64,000 nucleotides of DNA from Streptomyces celluloflavus (GTDB lineage Bacteria > Actinomycetota > Actinomycetes > Streptomycetales > Streptomycetaceae). Every line of letters starts with the position of its first letter. Within the stretch, counting starts at the first letter, position 1. The stretch spans positions 1 to 64,000 of the forward strand of contig JOEL01000023.1 of assembly GCA_000720995.1 (NCBI GenBank), given 5' to 3'. Under the pieces are notes generated by a model that had not been told where the DNA came from, ran no database searches, and worked only from the letters and a program-made list of their open reading frames with translations. Position numbers and translations under genes: made by a program. This document shows, one piece after another, positions 32,614 to 41,373 of the stretch.

Positions 32614-33297
32614 GTGGAACACTCTCCTGCCATCGCCCAGGCCCTGACCGAAGTCGGCCCCCGCCTCAAGCGTCTGCGTACCCAGCGCAGCGTCACACTG
32701 GCGGCGCTGTCCGAGGCCACCGGCATCTCCAAGAGCACCCTGTCCCGGCTGGAATCCGGCCAGCGCCGCCCCAGCCTGGAGCTGCTGCTGCCCATCGCCC
32801 AGGCCCACCAGGTCCCCCTCGACGAACTCGTCGGTGCCCCCGAGGTCGGCGACCCCCGTATCCGCCTCGCCGCCAAGCAGGTGAACGGCAATATGGTCCT
32901 GCCCCTGACCCGGCAGCCCGGTCCGCTCCAGACCTTCAAAATGGTGATCCCGGAGACCCAGAACACGCCCGAGGTGTGCACCCATGAGGGCTATGAGTGG
33001 GTCTATGTCCTCTCCGGACGGCTGCGGCTGATCCTGGCCGATCACGATCTGGTCCTGGACGCCGGTGAGGCCGCCGAGTTCGACACCCGGCTGCCGCACT
33101 GGTTCGGCAGCACCGGGCACGGCGCCGTCGAACTCCTCAGCCTCTTCGGCCGGCAGGGCGAACGCATGCACGTCCGCGCCAGGCCCCACCGGCGCCAGAA
33201 GCCCGGCCATGAGACGGGCCGTGAACCGGGCCATGGGCACGGCCACGACCACAACCACCACCACAATCCGGGCCACAGCCACAGTCACGGCCACTGA
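32614..33297 (+). CDS. XRE-cupin transcriptional regulator with His-rich tail
   Basis: Predicted 227-residue regulator. Residues about 10-65 form an XRE helix-turn-helix (RLKRLRTQRSVTLAALSEATGISKSTLSRLESGQRRPSLE). Residues about 110-180 form a cupin barrel (VCTHEGYEWVYVLSGRLRLILADHDLVLDAGEAAEFDTRLPHWF), including HExxE-like and His residues that may bind a metal. The last 30 residues are extremely His/Gly-rich (GHGHGHDHNHHHNPGHSHSH), which suggests divalent-metal binding. GTG 32614 has GGAG just upstream but with short spacing, so the start is uncertain by up to 13 residues. Divergent from the MFS exporter. Confidence 0.85.
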   Translation: MEHSPAIAQALTEVGPRLKRLRTQRSVTLAALSEATGISKSTLSRLESGQRRPSLELLLPIAQAHQVPLDELVGAPEVGDPRIRLAAKQVNGNMVLPLTRQPGPLQTFKMVIPETQNTPEVCTHEGYEWVYVLSGRLRLILADHDLVLDAGEAAEFDTRLPHWFGSTGHGAVELLSLFGRQGERMHVRARPHRRQKPGHETGREPGHGHGHDHNHHHNPGHSHSHGH

Positions 33298-33593
33298 CCC
33301 GGCGTCGGTTCCCGGCCTGTCTCCGACGCCGCGACCGGCCCGCGGACCTGCCCGGTTCCCGGCGCGGTGAAGGCAATCCTTCGGTCGTCCCTTCGGCGGC
33401 ACCGTATTGAGGCCGCCGTCCGTCGCTTCTATCTTCTGGCGAGGACACCGGCACAACGACCATGAACCAACCGCCAAGCGCCGCGCACGAGTTGCTGTCC
33501 CGGGACAGCGAGCGCCCGCCGGGCGGTGTACCTCGCCGCCACCCGAACCGGGTTCGCGTCGTGGACAACGGATGGCCAATCGGAGGTGGCACG

Positions 33594-34058
33594 ATGACGG
33601 ACACAGTTCCCACCATGTACGAATGGATCGGCGGCGCGGAGCGGCTGGAGCGGCTGACCGAGGAGTTCTACCGGCGGGTCCGCGAGGACGAGGTACTCGC
33701 CCCGCTTTTCGCCCGCATGGCGGATGACCACCCCCAGCATGTCGCGGTCTGGCTCGGCGAGGTCTTCGGCGGGCCGGAAGCCTATACCGAGGGGCACGGC
33801 GGTTTTCCGCACATGCTCTCCCGGCACCGCGGCCGGGGCATCCGGCCGGAACAGCGGGAGCGCTGGGTGAAACTCTTCATGGAGGCCGCCGACCACGTCG
33901 GAGTGCCCACCGACGCGGAATTCCGGTCCGCGTTCGTGGGCTATATCGAGTTCGGCTCGCGCCGCGCCATGGCCAATTCGCAGCTGGACGCGAAGCCGGG
34001 CACCCGGGAAACCATCAAGACCTGGGGCTGGGGCGAGGCGCCCCCCGGCACCGACTGA
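33594..34058 (+). CDS. glbO: Group II truncated haemoglobin
   Basis: Predicted 154-residue haem protein binding O2 or NO. The ATG follows GGAGG at good spacing. It opens MYEWIGGAERLERLTEEFYRRV with the B10 Tyr (about residue 26), has EVFGGPEAYTE in the CD loop region, the proximal His in HMLSRHRGRGI (about residue 78) and the group II Trp at G8 in RERWVKLFMEAADHVGVP. Length and pattern match GlbO of actinobacteria, which aids growth under low oxygen and protects against NO. Alone between the cupin regulator and a long spacer; functionally it would complement the nitrate respiration genes, which produce NO as a by-product. Confidence 0.92.
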   Translation: MTDTVPTMYEWIGGAERLERLTEEFYRRVREDEVLAPLFARMADDHPQHVAVWLGEVFGGPEAYTEGHGGFPHMLSRHRGRGIRPEQRERWVKLFMEAADHVGVPTDAEFRSAFVGYIEFGSRRAMANSQLDAKPGTRETIKTWGWGEAPPGTD

Positions 34059-34813
34059 TCTCCGCCGGTCCCGTCCCTCAGCGGCGACGGGACGGCCGGG
34101 CCGAGGCGTCGGCGTGCGACATCGGGGGCGGACGGGCGGGACCGCGGGCGCGGTACGGCGCCGGGCGGCGGCTCGTCCGCCGGGCTCGCCGCGCCCGGAC
34201 ACCGCACCGGACGGACACCGGGCAGCCGCGCGGGGCGTCGGGGAGCCGACGGCGCTCCGCGCGGTGTGCCGGGTACGCACGTCACGGGCCGGCTCCACGG
34301 AAATCCTTCGGCCGCCGAACTCCCGGCGGTATCCGACGAGTTCACTTCAGGGCGCGTGAATCCGGTCGGGCAGCTGACACACGGCTGGGCGTCGCGCCGA
34401 CGAGCGGGGCCACGGTGGGGATGCGAGTCCGCCTCGCCCGGTCGTTGCGCGGGCTCCCGACGAGGCGGGGGCCATCGAGCACGACAGCAGGTCGTGGACC
34501 CGGGGCCGGCCGCGCCGTCGACGAGCCGCCGACCACGCGGGCGTGGATGCCACGGGCCGGATCGGGCTGGCTCGGGAGATCCAGCCCGAGCATGTCGCGG
34601 CGTGGCGGCCGCCCTGCTCGCGACGGGCCGTCGCACCGTCCCGCTCAGCCCGCTGCATCCGCCCGGCCGAGGCACAGGCCCCAGAACCCGGCCGGAGCGC
34701 GGGTACGCCATCGGCGGCCTCGAACTCGGCTGACCGGTACGGCGCGGCGGTGACTCCCGCCGCCCGCGCCGGAGCCCGCGACCAGCACAGCACGGACATC
34801 GAGAGGACCAGAG
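34059..34813. other. Gene-free spacer, possibly with gene debris
   Basis: 755 bp with no convincing gene. Around 34540-34680 alternate frames give short protein-like runs such as GRIGLAREIQPEHVAAW and ALLATGRRTVPLSPLHPPG, which may be the remains of a frameshifted gene that I cannot identify. Confidence 0.4.
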
Positions 34814-35866
34814 GTGCCAGAGATGGCGGAATGGAACGCGGCACAGCTCAAGGCACGCCGGACGCTGATGCAGCGGCTGTTCGGTTCGAGGATCACCGAG
34901 GTGGTGAGCCTGGCGGCCAGGATGGATCTCCCCGACGCGATCGGGGAGGGCGAGGCGGATGCCACCGATCTGGCCCGGCGGTACGAGATCCCCCCGGAGC
35001 AGATGAACCGGCTGCTCCGGGCGCTCGCGAGCCAGGGGCTGTGCGAGGAACGTGCCCCGGGGAGGTTCGCGCTCACCGACGTCGGCTCCCTGCTGCGCAA
35101 GGAGCACCCGGGCTCCCTGTACGACTTCGCGCGGTTCCACACCGCACCGGAGACGCTGCGCCCCTGGACCCGTCTGGAGGACAGCATCCGTACCGGGCGC
35201 ACCGCCTTCGACGAGCACTTCGGCAGGCCGCTCTACGCATACCTCGCCGACGAACCGGAACTGACGGCGCTGTTCAACGCGGCCATGAGCGAGGAGAGCC
35301 GCGAAACGGCCGACACGGTGGTCGAGCACTTCGACTTCGGCCCGTACACCACGGTGACCGACATCGGCGGCGGTGACGGGACGCTGATCATCGCGATCCT
35401 GGAACGCCATCCCGGGCTGAACGGCGTGATCTTCGAAACCGTCGAGGGGGCCGCCCAGTCCGCCGGTACCCTCAAGGCCGCGGGGCTGGACGGGCGGTGC
35501 GCGGTCGCCACCGGGGACTTCTTCGACGCCGTACCGGCGGGCTCGGATCTGTACGTGATCAAGAGCGTCATCCACAACTGGAACGACGAGCGCGCGGCCG
35601 CCATCCTGCGCAACTGCCGCGCGGCGATGTCCCCGGAGAGCCGGCTGCTGATCATCGATGTCGTGCTGCCCGAGCTGGTGACCCCGGACACCGCGGGGCT
35701 GGACCCTTACATCAAGGACCTTCAGATGCTGGTTCTCGTCGGCGGGAAGGAACGCACCCGCGCCGATTTCGACCAGCTGTGCGCGCAGGCCGGACTCACC
35801 GTCACCAGGGTGGTGCCGCTGCCGTCCCACGTCGGTCTCAGCGTCATCGAGATCGCACCGGTCTGA
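34814..35866 (+). CDS. SAM-dependent O-methyltransferase (DnrK/MmcR type)
   Basis: Predicted 350-residue methyltransferase. The GTG at 34814 has GAGAGG 8 nt upstream. The N-terminal dimerisation domain (about residues 10-100) contains a winged helix (YEIPPEQMNRLLRALASQGLCEER). The SAM site follows as VTDIGGGDGTLIIAILERHPGL, then VIFETVEGAA, and VATGDFFDAVPAGSDLYVIKSVIHNWNDERAAAILRNC, where His and Asp/Asn match the catalytic region of plant-type and polyketide O-methyltransferases. Such enzymes usually tailor aromatic secondary metabolites, but no biosynthetic cluster surrounds it here. Substrate unknown. The TetR gene ends 112 bp downstream on the other strand. Confidence 0.9.
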   Translation: MPEMAEWNAAQLKARRTLMQRLFGSRITEVVSLAARMDLPDAIGEGEADATDLARRYEIPPEQMNRLLRALASQGLCEERAPGRFALTDVGSLLRKEHPGSLYDFARFHTAPETLRPWTRLEDSIRTGRTAFDEHFGRPLYAYLADEPELTALFNAAMSEESRETADTVVEHFDFGPYTTVTDIGGGDGTLIIAILERHPGLNGVIFETVEGAAQSAGTLKAAGLDGRCAVATGDFFDAVPAGSDLYVIKSVIHNWNDERAAAILRNCRAAMSPESRLLIIDVVLPELVTPDTAGLDPYIKDLQMLVLVGGKERTRADFDQLCAQAGLTVTRVVPLPSHVGLSVIEIAPV

Positions 35867-35978
35867 CCCGGTCGTCGCGGTACGCCGCCGGGGCCGCCGT
35901 CATGGTGGCCCCGGCGGCCTGGGCACGGGAGCGATGAGCCGCGAATCTGCCACGACGGCGAATCGCCACGGCGGGTGA

Positions 35979-36614
35979 TCATTGATCGCCCGCAGCTTCC
36001 TTTCCCCCGTCCGCGGGCGAGCCGAACAGGTTCGCCAGATGTAGATCCAGCAGTTCCAGCGCCTGCTGCGGGCCGTGTACGTCCAGCAGGATGTATGTGG
36101 AGAGGCCGTCGACCAGGCTGATCAGCAACATCGCCTCGTCCTCGGTGGCGCGTTCCGGCGCCAGTTCGCCCCGTTCCGCGGCCAGCCGCAGCTGGTCGGC
36201 GAAGAAGGCACGCAGTACGGGGATGCCGTCCCGGGCCTCGGCGCGCAGTTGCTCGTCGTGCACGGCGCGGGCGAAGTAGGCGACGCCGACCAGCGTCCCG
36301 ATGCGGCTCTTCGCGTCCAGCGGGAGCATCCCCGCCAGACAGGCGCGCAGTACCGGACGCGGGGACGGTTCGGCGCCGGCCGCCTCGATGCTCGCGCGGA
36401 TCCGGTCACCGGCCAGCTGGTTGATGCGCCGCAGCGCGAAGGCGAGCATCTCGTCCTTGGTGCGGAAGTAGTGCTGGAGCCGGCCGAGCGAGATGCCGGC
36501 CTCGGCGGCGACATCGCGCAGGCTGGCGCCGTCCAGGCCCCGGGTGCTCGCGATCCGCCAGAGCGCCCCGGAGATCTCCTGCCGTCTGGCCTCGTGGTCC
36601 ACCTTCTTGGGCAC
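35979..36614 (-). CDS. TetR-family regulator
   Basis: Predicted 211-residue repressor. The GTG at 36612-36614 follows AAGGAG at 8 nt. The helix-turn-helix is ISGALWRIASTRGLDGASLRDVAAEAGISLGRLQHYFRTKDEML (about residues 14-57), the BetI-like branch with a C-terminal BetI-type domain (SRIGTLVGVAYFARAVHDEQLRAEARDG). It lies divergent from the PH-domain pair, with palindromes at 36691-36716 in the gap suited to self-repression. Regulation of the flanking genes is likely; the ligand is unknown. Confidence 0.9.
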   Translation of the reverse strand: MPKKVDHEARRQEISGALWRIASTRGLDGASLRDVAAEAGISLGRLQHYFRTKDEMLAFALRRINQLAGDRIRASIEAAGAEPSPRPVLRACLAGMLPLDAKSRIGTLVGVAYFARAVHDEQLRAEARDGIPVLRAFFADQLRLAAERGELAPERATEDEAMLLISLVDGLSTYILLDVHGPQQALELLDLHLANLFGSPADGGKEAAGDQ

Positions 36615-36690
36615 CGATGACTCCTTCCTCCGCTCAGCGGCCGGTTCCGCTGCCTGGTGGCCGGGGGCGCACGTCCGGCCGGCGCACTTT

Positions 36691-36716
36691 TACAAGTCGC
36701 TTGTACCGTTATAACG
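36691..36716. promoter_or_regulatory. Paired palindromes, candidate TetR operator
   Basis: TACAAG-TCG-CTTGTA (36691-36705) is a perfect dyad and is followed immediately by the palindrome CGTTATAACG (36707-36716). Both lie in the gap between the TetR gene and the divergent PH-domain genes. Confidence 0.7.
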
Positions 36717-36749
36717 TACCGGTAATCAATACGATTGACTTGGAAACCG

Positions 36750-37277
36750 GTGACCCTGATGCCCGAGCACCCCGCGCCACTTCTGCGCCCGCCCCGCCAT
36801 CGCGTCGATCCCCGCGCCCGCGCCTGGTGGACCCGCCAGGCGCTGCTGACGCTCAGCGGCCCGCTGCTGCTCACCGCGCTGGCCCTGGCCGTGCTCTCCG
36901 TACTGTTCTTCCCCGGCGCGCTGCCGTGGCTGGGCCCACTGCTGCTGGCCGTGCTCGTGCTGCCCGCCCTCGGCTATCTCCTGGTGATGCCGCGCCTGCG
37001 GTACGCCGTCCACGCCTGGGAGCTGGGTGAGCGCGCGGTCTACGCGGCGGGCGGCTGGCTCTGGCAGCAGCGCCGGATCGCGCCGTTGTCCCGGGTGCAG
37101 ACGGTGGATACCGTGCGCGGCCCCCTCCAGCGGCGCTACGGGCTGGCGACGGTGACCGTCACCACCGCCTCCACCGCGGGCGATATCAAGATCGCGGGGC
37201 TGTCCGACGCCGACGCCGAGGAGTTGTCGCGCCGGATCGGCGAGGCCGCGCAGGACGTGCCGGGTGATGCCGCATGA
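36750..37277 (+). CDS. Bacterial PH-domain membrane protein (YdbS-like)
   Basis: Predicted 175-residue membrane protein. Two hydrophobic helices (ALLTLSGPLLLTALALAVLSVLFF and LPWLGPLLLAVLVLPALGYLLV) are followed by a bPH2 (DUF304) domain: RLRYAVHAWELGERAVYAAGGWLWQQRRIAPLSRVQTVDT, then GPLQRRYGLATVTVTTAST. In Bacillus YdbS acts with YdbT against certain antimicrobial compounds; in most bacteria the pair has no known role. GTG 36750 with GGA upstream is preferred; TTG 36735 and ATG 36759 are alternatives. Overlaps the next gene by ATGA. Confidence 0.85.
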   Translation: MTLMPEHPAPLLRPPRHRVDPRARAWWTRQALLTLSGPLLLTALALAVLSVLFFPGALPWLGPLLLAVLVLPALGYLLVMPRLRYAVHAWELGERAVYAAGGWLWQQRRIAPLSRVQTVDTVRGPLQRRYGLATVTVTTASTAGDIKIAGLSDADAEELSRRIGEAAQDVPGDAA

Positions 37278-38950
37278 GCGCCCCCGAGCCCGTCACCGCA
37301 CCGGGCGGGCCGCCGCCGTGGCGCCGGCTGGATCCGCGCACCCTGCTGGTGCACTGCGGCTGGCTGGCCGCACCGCTCGGCTCGCTCGCGCTCACCGCGC
37401 TGGCCACCGGCGGCCGGATCGGCACCGGGGCATGGATCACGCTGGCCGCCGTCGCCGTCTCGTTCGCCGTCGTCACCGCGCTCGGCCTGATCCGCTGGGC
37501 CCGGACGGACTTCCGGGTCACCCACGACACCCTCGACGTGCGGAGCGGACTGCTGACCCGGCGGCTGCGCAGTGTGCCGCTGCACCGCATCCGCACGGTC
37601 GATCTGACGGCGTCACCGCTGCACCGGCTGCTGGGCGTCACCGTGCTGCGCGCCGGTACCGCGGGTTCCGCGGACGGCGGGGGCGAGCTGACCCTGGAGG
37701 CGCTCTCGGTACCCGAGGCGGACCGGCTGCGCACCGCGCTGCTCGCGCACGCCGACACCGGGGCGGCCGGCGAGGACCCGGTGCTGGCCCGCGTCAACTG
37801 GCGCTGGCTGCGGTACGCGCCGCTCACCTTCTGGGTCGTCGGCGGGGTGTTCGTCGTGCTGGGCGCCGTCTACCGGGTACTGGACGGCATCGGCATCGAG
37901 CCGTGGAAACTGGGCTTCGTCCAGCGGGCGTTCCGGGAGTTCGGGGCGAGCATGCTGTGGCTGACCGTCCCCGCGGTGCTGCTCGCCGTCGTCGCCCTGG
38001 GCTCGGCCGGCGCCGTCGTCCTCTATATCGAGGGCTGGTGGAACCACACCCTGGAGTGGGCCGACGCGCGCACACTGCGGGTGCGCCACGGACTGCTCAC
38101 CACCCGCTCGGTCACCATCGAACGGGCCCGGCTGCGCGGGGTGCTGCTCCGCGAACCGCTACTGCTGCGGGCCGGCGGCGGTGCGACGGTCCGCGCGGTG
38201 GCGGGCGGGCTCGGCGACCGCGACGAGAACCGGCGGCGCAGCGCGCTGCTGCCGCCCGCGCCCCGCCGGGAGGCGCTGCGGGTGGCGGGCGGCGCCCTGC
38301 GGTCCCCCTTCCCCGACCCGGAGCCGACGCCGGGGACCGGTCGGGCGCCGGACACGCTGACCCGGCATCCGCGGGCCGCCCTGCGCCGGCGGCGGACGCG
38401 CGGCCTGCTCTTCGCGGTCCTGCCCGGCACGGCGGTCCTCGCGGGCCTCGGGGTGGCGTTCACGCCCGTACTGCTGCACTGCGCCTGGATCTACGCCGCC
38501 CTCACGATGCCGGCAGTGTGGTGGCTGGCCCACGACGCGTACCGCAATCTGGGGCACGGTGTACGCGGCCGCCATCTGGTCGTCCGCTCGGGCACCTTCA
38601 GCCGCGACACCCTCGCCCTCCAGCGCGAGGCGGTCATCGCCTGGACGTTCACCACCTCCCCGTTCACCCGCCGGGCCGGCCTCGTCGCGCTGACCGCGGC
38701 GGTCGCGGCGGGCGAGGACGGCTACCGCATTCCGGATGTCGCCGCCGACCGCGCCCCGGCCTTCGCCGCGATGGCCGCCCCGGGAATCCTGGAGGAATTC
38801 CTGCTGCGTCCGGACGAGGCACCGCAGAGGGTTCCGGCATACGGCGCACCCGGCGCGAAGCAGGTGCGGAAGGGGGCGACGGAAGCCACCGGGTGGACGA
38901 GGCGGCCGGCCGTCGATGGCGTCAACTCCCCCAACACCAAAGGGAGTTGA
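37274..38950 (+). CDS. Bacterial PH-domain membrane protein (YdbT-like)
   Basis: Predicted 558-residue membrane protein with repeated bPH2 domains. The first PH unit (FRVTHDTLDVRSGLLTRRLRSVPLHRIRTVDLTASPLHRLLGV) follows two helices; a second membrane block (FWVVGGVFVVLGAVYRVL and LWLTVPAVLLAVVALGSAGAVVLY) precedes DARTLRVRHGLLTTRSVTIERARLRGVLLRE; a third block leads to GRHLVVRSGTFSRDTLALQREAVIAWTF. This three-unit plan is that of YdbT. Its ATG overlaps the stop of the YdbS-like gene, so the two are co-translated. Probably a complex at the cell membrane; function inferred only from the family. Confidence 0.87.
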   Translation: MSAPEPVTAPGGPPPWRRLDPRTLLVHCGWLAAPLGSLALTALATGGRIGTGAWITLAAVAVSFAVVTALGLIRWARTDFRVTHDTLDVRSGLLTRRLRSVPLHRIRTVDLTASPLHRLLGVTVLRAGTAGSADGGGELTLEALSVPEADRLRTALLAHADTGAAGEDPVLARVNWRWLRYAPLTFWVVGGVFVVLGAVYRVLDGIGIEPWKLGFVQRAFREFGASMLWLTVPAVLLAVVALGSAGAVVLYIEGWWNHTLEWADARTLRVRHGLLTTRSVTIERARLRGVLLREPLLLRAGGGATVRAVAGGLGDRDENRRRSALLPPAPRREALRVAGGALRSPFPDPEPTPGTGRAPDTLTRHPRAALRRRRTRGLLFAVLPGTAVLAGLGVAFTPVLLHCAWIYAALTMPAVWWLAHDAYRNLGHGVRGRHLVVRSGTFSRDTLALQREAVIAWTFTTSPFTRRAGLVALTAAVAAGEDGYRIPDVAADRAPAFAAMAAPGILEEFLLRPDEAPQRVPAYGAPGAKQVRKGATEATGWTRRPAVDGVNSPNTKGS

Positions 38951-39235
38951 CCGAGGCAGCGGGTCAGGTGCGCGGCGCGGCCGGGTGAGCGGGCACCGAC
39001 CGCACGGAAGGCGCAGAAGCGGCCAATTTCGGCATATATTGCGCATTCCCGCTGGATCCACGGGTACGACCGGCCTTCCGGATCCATTTCCAGGCCCTGC
39101 CCGCTACCCCGATTCACACCCGGGATTCACAACATGACGCAGATCACACACCTGTCGCATGCACGGCGGGCACGGACGCGCCGTCCTACTCCATGCGCCA
39201 TGCCCATGACCCGACACCGTGAGGGAGCCGCCGCG
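38951..39235. other. Upstream region of the second SALP gene
   Basis: 285 bp between the YdbT-like gene and the SALP. The segment 39025-39065 is AT-richer (CGGCATATATTGCGCATT) and may hold the promoter. No gene is seen. Confidence 0.45.
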
Positions 39236-39649
39236 ATGGACCGAGTCATCGATCAAGCCGTCAAGGTCCGTCTCATCGCGACGGCGCCCGGCCCGCACGC
39301 GGTGCCCGCGGTGCTGCACTATCACCTCGCCGATCCGCTCGCGGTCCGGATGTCGTTCCCGCCGGAGATCTCACTGGACGGCGTCGCGGTGGACTGGGCG
39401 TTCGCCCGGGAACTGCTCGCCGAGGGACTGTCCTCCCCGGCCGGCCGGGGAGATGTACGGGTGCGGCCGTGCGGCCCGGACCGCACCGTGATGGAGTTCC
39501 ACGCGGACGAGGGCATCGCCATGGTCCAGCTGGACACCGCGGACGTCCGGCAGTTCCTGACGCGCTCCTACGCGGTGGTGCCGGCCGGACGTGAGCCGGC
39601 GCACCTGGGCGTCGAGCGCGGCCTCGCGGAGCTGTTCGGCGCGGCGTGA
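39236..39649 (+). CDS. SsgA-like sporulation/cell-division protein (second SALP)
   Basis: Predicted 137-residue SALP, exactly the length of the one at 30342 and sharing the order VIDQAVKVRLIATAPG, LHYHLADPLAVRMSFPP, WAFARELLAEGL, GDVRVRPCGPDRTVMEFH and FLTRSYAVVPAGRE. The start ATG follows GAGGGAG; earlier ATGs upstream would only add an Arg-rich leader without family similarity. Members act in septum placement and spore-wall formation through interactions with the divisome. The two copies 9 kb apart look like paralogues. Convergent with the deacetylase gene. Confidence 0.92.
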   Translation: MDRVIDQAVKVRLIATAPGPHAVPAVLHYHLADPLAVRMSFPPEISLDGVAVDWAFARELLAEGLSSPAGRGDVRVRPCGPDRTVMEFHADEGIAMVQLDTADVRQFLTRSYAVVPAGREPAHLGVERGLAELFGAA

Positions 39650-39735
39650 GGCGGCACCGGCGGCGGGGCCCGGCGCCCGGCCGGAACCCCTCGGTCCGCC
39701 CGCATCCGCCGCGCCGCCCCCACCGTGCGGCACGC

Positions 39736-40512
39736 TCAGCGCTGCGGGAAGCCGAAGCCGTAACCCTGCTGCTGCATCCACGGCAGCAGCTCCTCCAGCG
39801 CCGCCACCGTCCGGGCGCGGTTGCCGCCGCCGTCGTGGAAGAGGACGGTCGGGCCGTTCGACAACTCACCGCGGACGGTCGCCTCGATCGTCGCGACGCT
39901 GCCGCCCTCGAAGTCCTTGCTGTCGACGTTCCAGCCCAGCGGGCGCATCCCGTGCGCCGCGGCGAGCTGCCTGCTGTAGGGGGTGAAGGCGCCGCCGGGC
40001 GCGCGGTAGTACTCCACCTCCGCGCCGCCGGACGCGTCCTCGATCATCTTCCGGGCGTCGAGGATCTGCTGCGACTGGTAGCTCTGCGACCGGTGGTCCA
40101 TGGCGGTGTTGTGGTCCATGGTGTGGTCGCAGAGCTTGTGCCCCGCGGCCACGACCTTCTTGACCAGCTCCGGGTGGGCCCGTGCCTGCGGGCCGATCAT
40201 GCAGAACACCGCCTTGACGTCGTACTTCTTCAGCACCGCGAGCGCCTTCGGGGTCCAGATCGGGTCCGGGCCGTCGTCGATGGTGATGTTCAGGCTGCGG
40301 CCCGGCCGGTCCGAGGCGTGCACGATGGACGGGTCGATCTTGGCGGCCGCGGGGGTACGGCCGGCCTGCTGCCCCGTTTCGGGGGCGTCGGCACGGGCCT
40401 GGGAGCCGTCGCCGGACGGGGTGAACGCGAGCGCCCCCGCGACGACGAACGACACCACCGCTGCCGCCGCCGCTCCGATGATGCCACCCTGGATGCCGAA
40501 GCGCCGTGCCAT
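39736..40512 (-). CDS. Exported polysaccharide deacetylase (NodB domain, CE4)
   Basis: Predicted 258-residue enzyme. The ATG at 40510-40512 opens MARRFGIQGGIIGAAAAAVVSFVVAGALAF, a membrane anchor or signal. The NodB domain starts near residue 65: SLNITIDDGPDPIWTP with the catalytic base and metal Asp pair, the metal HxxxH in CDHTMDHNTAMDH, RAPGGAFTPYSR, and C-terminal GWNVDSKD and VLFHDGGGN with the second catalytic His. It should remove acetyl groups from peptidoglycan or chitin-like substrates outside the membrane. Stands alone; the gap to the response-regulator gene (40513-40641) holds both promoters. Confidence 0.9.
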   Translation of the reverse strand: MARRFGIQGGIIGAAAAAVVSFVVAGALAFTPSGDGSQARADAPETGQQAGRTPAAAKIDPSIVHASDRPGRSLNITIDDGPDPIWTPKALAVLKKYDVKAVFCMIGPQARAHPELVKKVVAAGHKLCDHTMDHNTAMDHRSQSYQSQQILDARKMIEDASGGAEVEYYRAPGGAFTPYSRQLAAAHGMRPLGWNVDSKDFEGGSVATIEATVRGELSNGPTVLFHDGGGNRARTVAALEELLPWMQQQGYGFGFPQR

Positions 40513-40641
40513 GTGAACCCCGTCCCTTGTGCCGTGCCCGTGTGCGTACCGTATGACAGCGGGCGGATGCGTACGCCGGCCGCCCTGCACCACGACAGAT
40601 GCTCAGAATTCCGGGCAGGCTCCCCCTGTTACGGATCCATC

Positions 40642-41373
40642 ATGAAACTTATTGATACTGAACCCATGCCACGTGTACTTCTGATCGAAGATGACGCCGC
40701 CGTACGGGACGGAGTGACGCTCGCGCTCCGGCGTCGCGGTCACGAAGTGGAGGCCGCAGCCAGCGGCGAGGAGGGCCTCGACGTCCTGCCGGCCTTCCGC
40801 CCCGACATCGTGCTGCTGGACCTGATGCTGCCCGGCAAGGACGGTTTCCAGGTCTGCCGGCTGATCCGCGCCGAACGCCAGCTGCCGATCATCATGCTCA
40901 CCGCCCGCGGTGACGACCTGGACGTGGTCCTCGGACTGGAGGCCGGCGCCGACGACTACATCATCAAGCCCGCCCGCGGCGAGGTCCTGGAAGCCCGCAT
41001 CCGCGCCGTGCTGCGCCGTACCGCGCTGCCCGCCGACGGTGCGCCCGCCGTCACCGAACCGGGTCCTTCCCCGGTCGAGACCTACGGCGAGCTGGCCATC
41101 GACCGGGCCGGTCTGGTCGTCACCAAGGGCCGCAAGGACCTGCCGCTGGCGCCGTCGGAGATGAAGCTGCTGCTGTTCCTGTCCGCCACCCCGGGGCAGG
41201 TCTTCAGCCGCCAGCAACTGCTCGAACACGTCTGGGAGCACAGCTACCACGGCGATGCGCGGCTGGTCGACGCCTGTGTGATGCGGCTGCGGACGAAGAT
41301 AGAGGACACCCCGCGCAGCCCCCGTTACGTCCAGACCGTGCGCGGCTTCGGCTACCGCTTCGGACCGCTGTGA
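40642..41373 (+). CDS. OmpR-family response regulator (AfsQ1-like)
   Basis: Predicted 243-residue DNA-binding response regulator. The receiver domain has the acidic pair IEDD, the phospho-acceptor Asp60 in LLDLMLPG, TAR and the Lys in YIIKPARG; the C-terminal winged helix reads DLPLAPSEMKLLLFLSATPGQVFSRQQLLEHVWEHSYHGDARLVDACVMRLRTKIED. The strongest resemblance I recall is to AfsQ1 of Streptomyces. ATG 40642 is used; ATG 40666 is an alternative. The stop overlaps the kinase start (GTGA), so the pair is co-translated. Confidence 0.9.
   Translation: MKLIDTEPMPRVLLIEDDAAVRDGVTLALRRRGHEVEAAASGEEGLDVLPAFRPDIVLLDLMLPGKDGFQVCRLIRAERQLPIIMLTARGDDLDVVLGLEAGADDYIIKPARGEVLEARIRAVLRRTALPADGAPAVTEPGPSPVETYGELAIDRAGLVVTKGRKDLPLAPSEMKLLLFLSATPGQVFSRQQLLEHVWEHSYHGDARLVDACVMRLRTKIEDTPRSPRYVQTVRGFGYRFGPL

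Noticed and set aside
34814-40512. Secondary-metabolite gene cluster around the O-methyltransferase
   Set aside because: There are no synthase, cyclase or other tailoring genes nearby; the neighbours are regulators, PH-domain proteins and a deacetylase.
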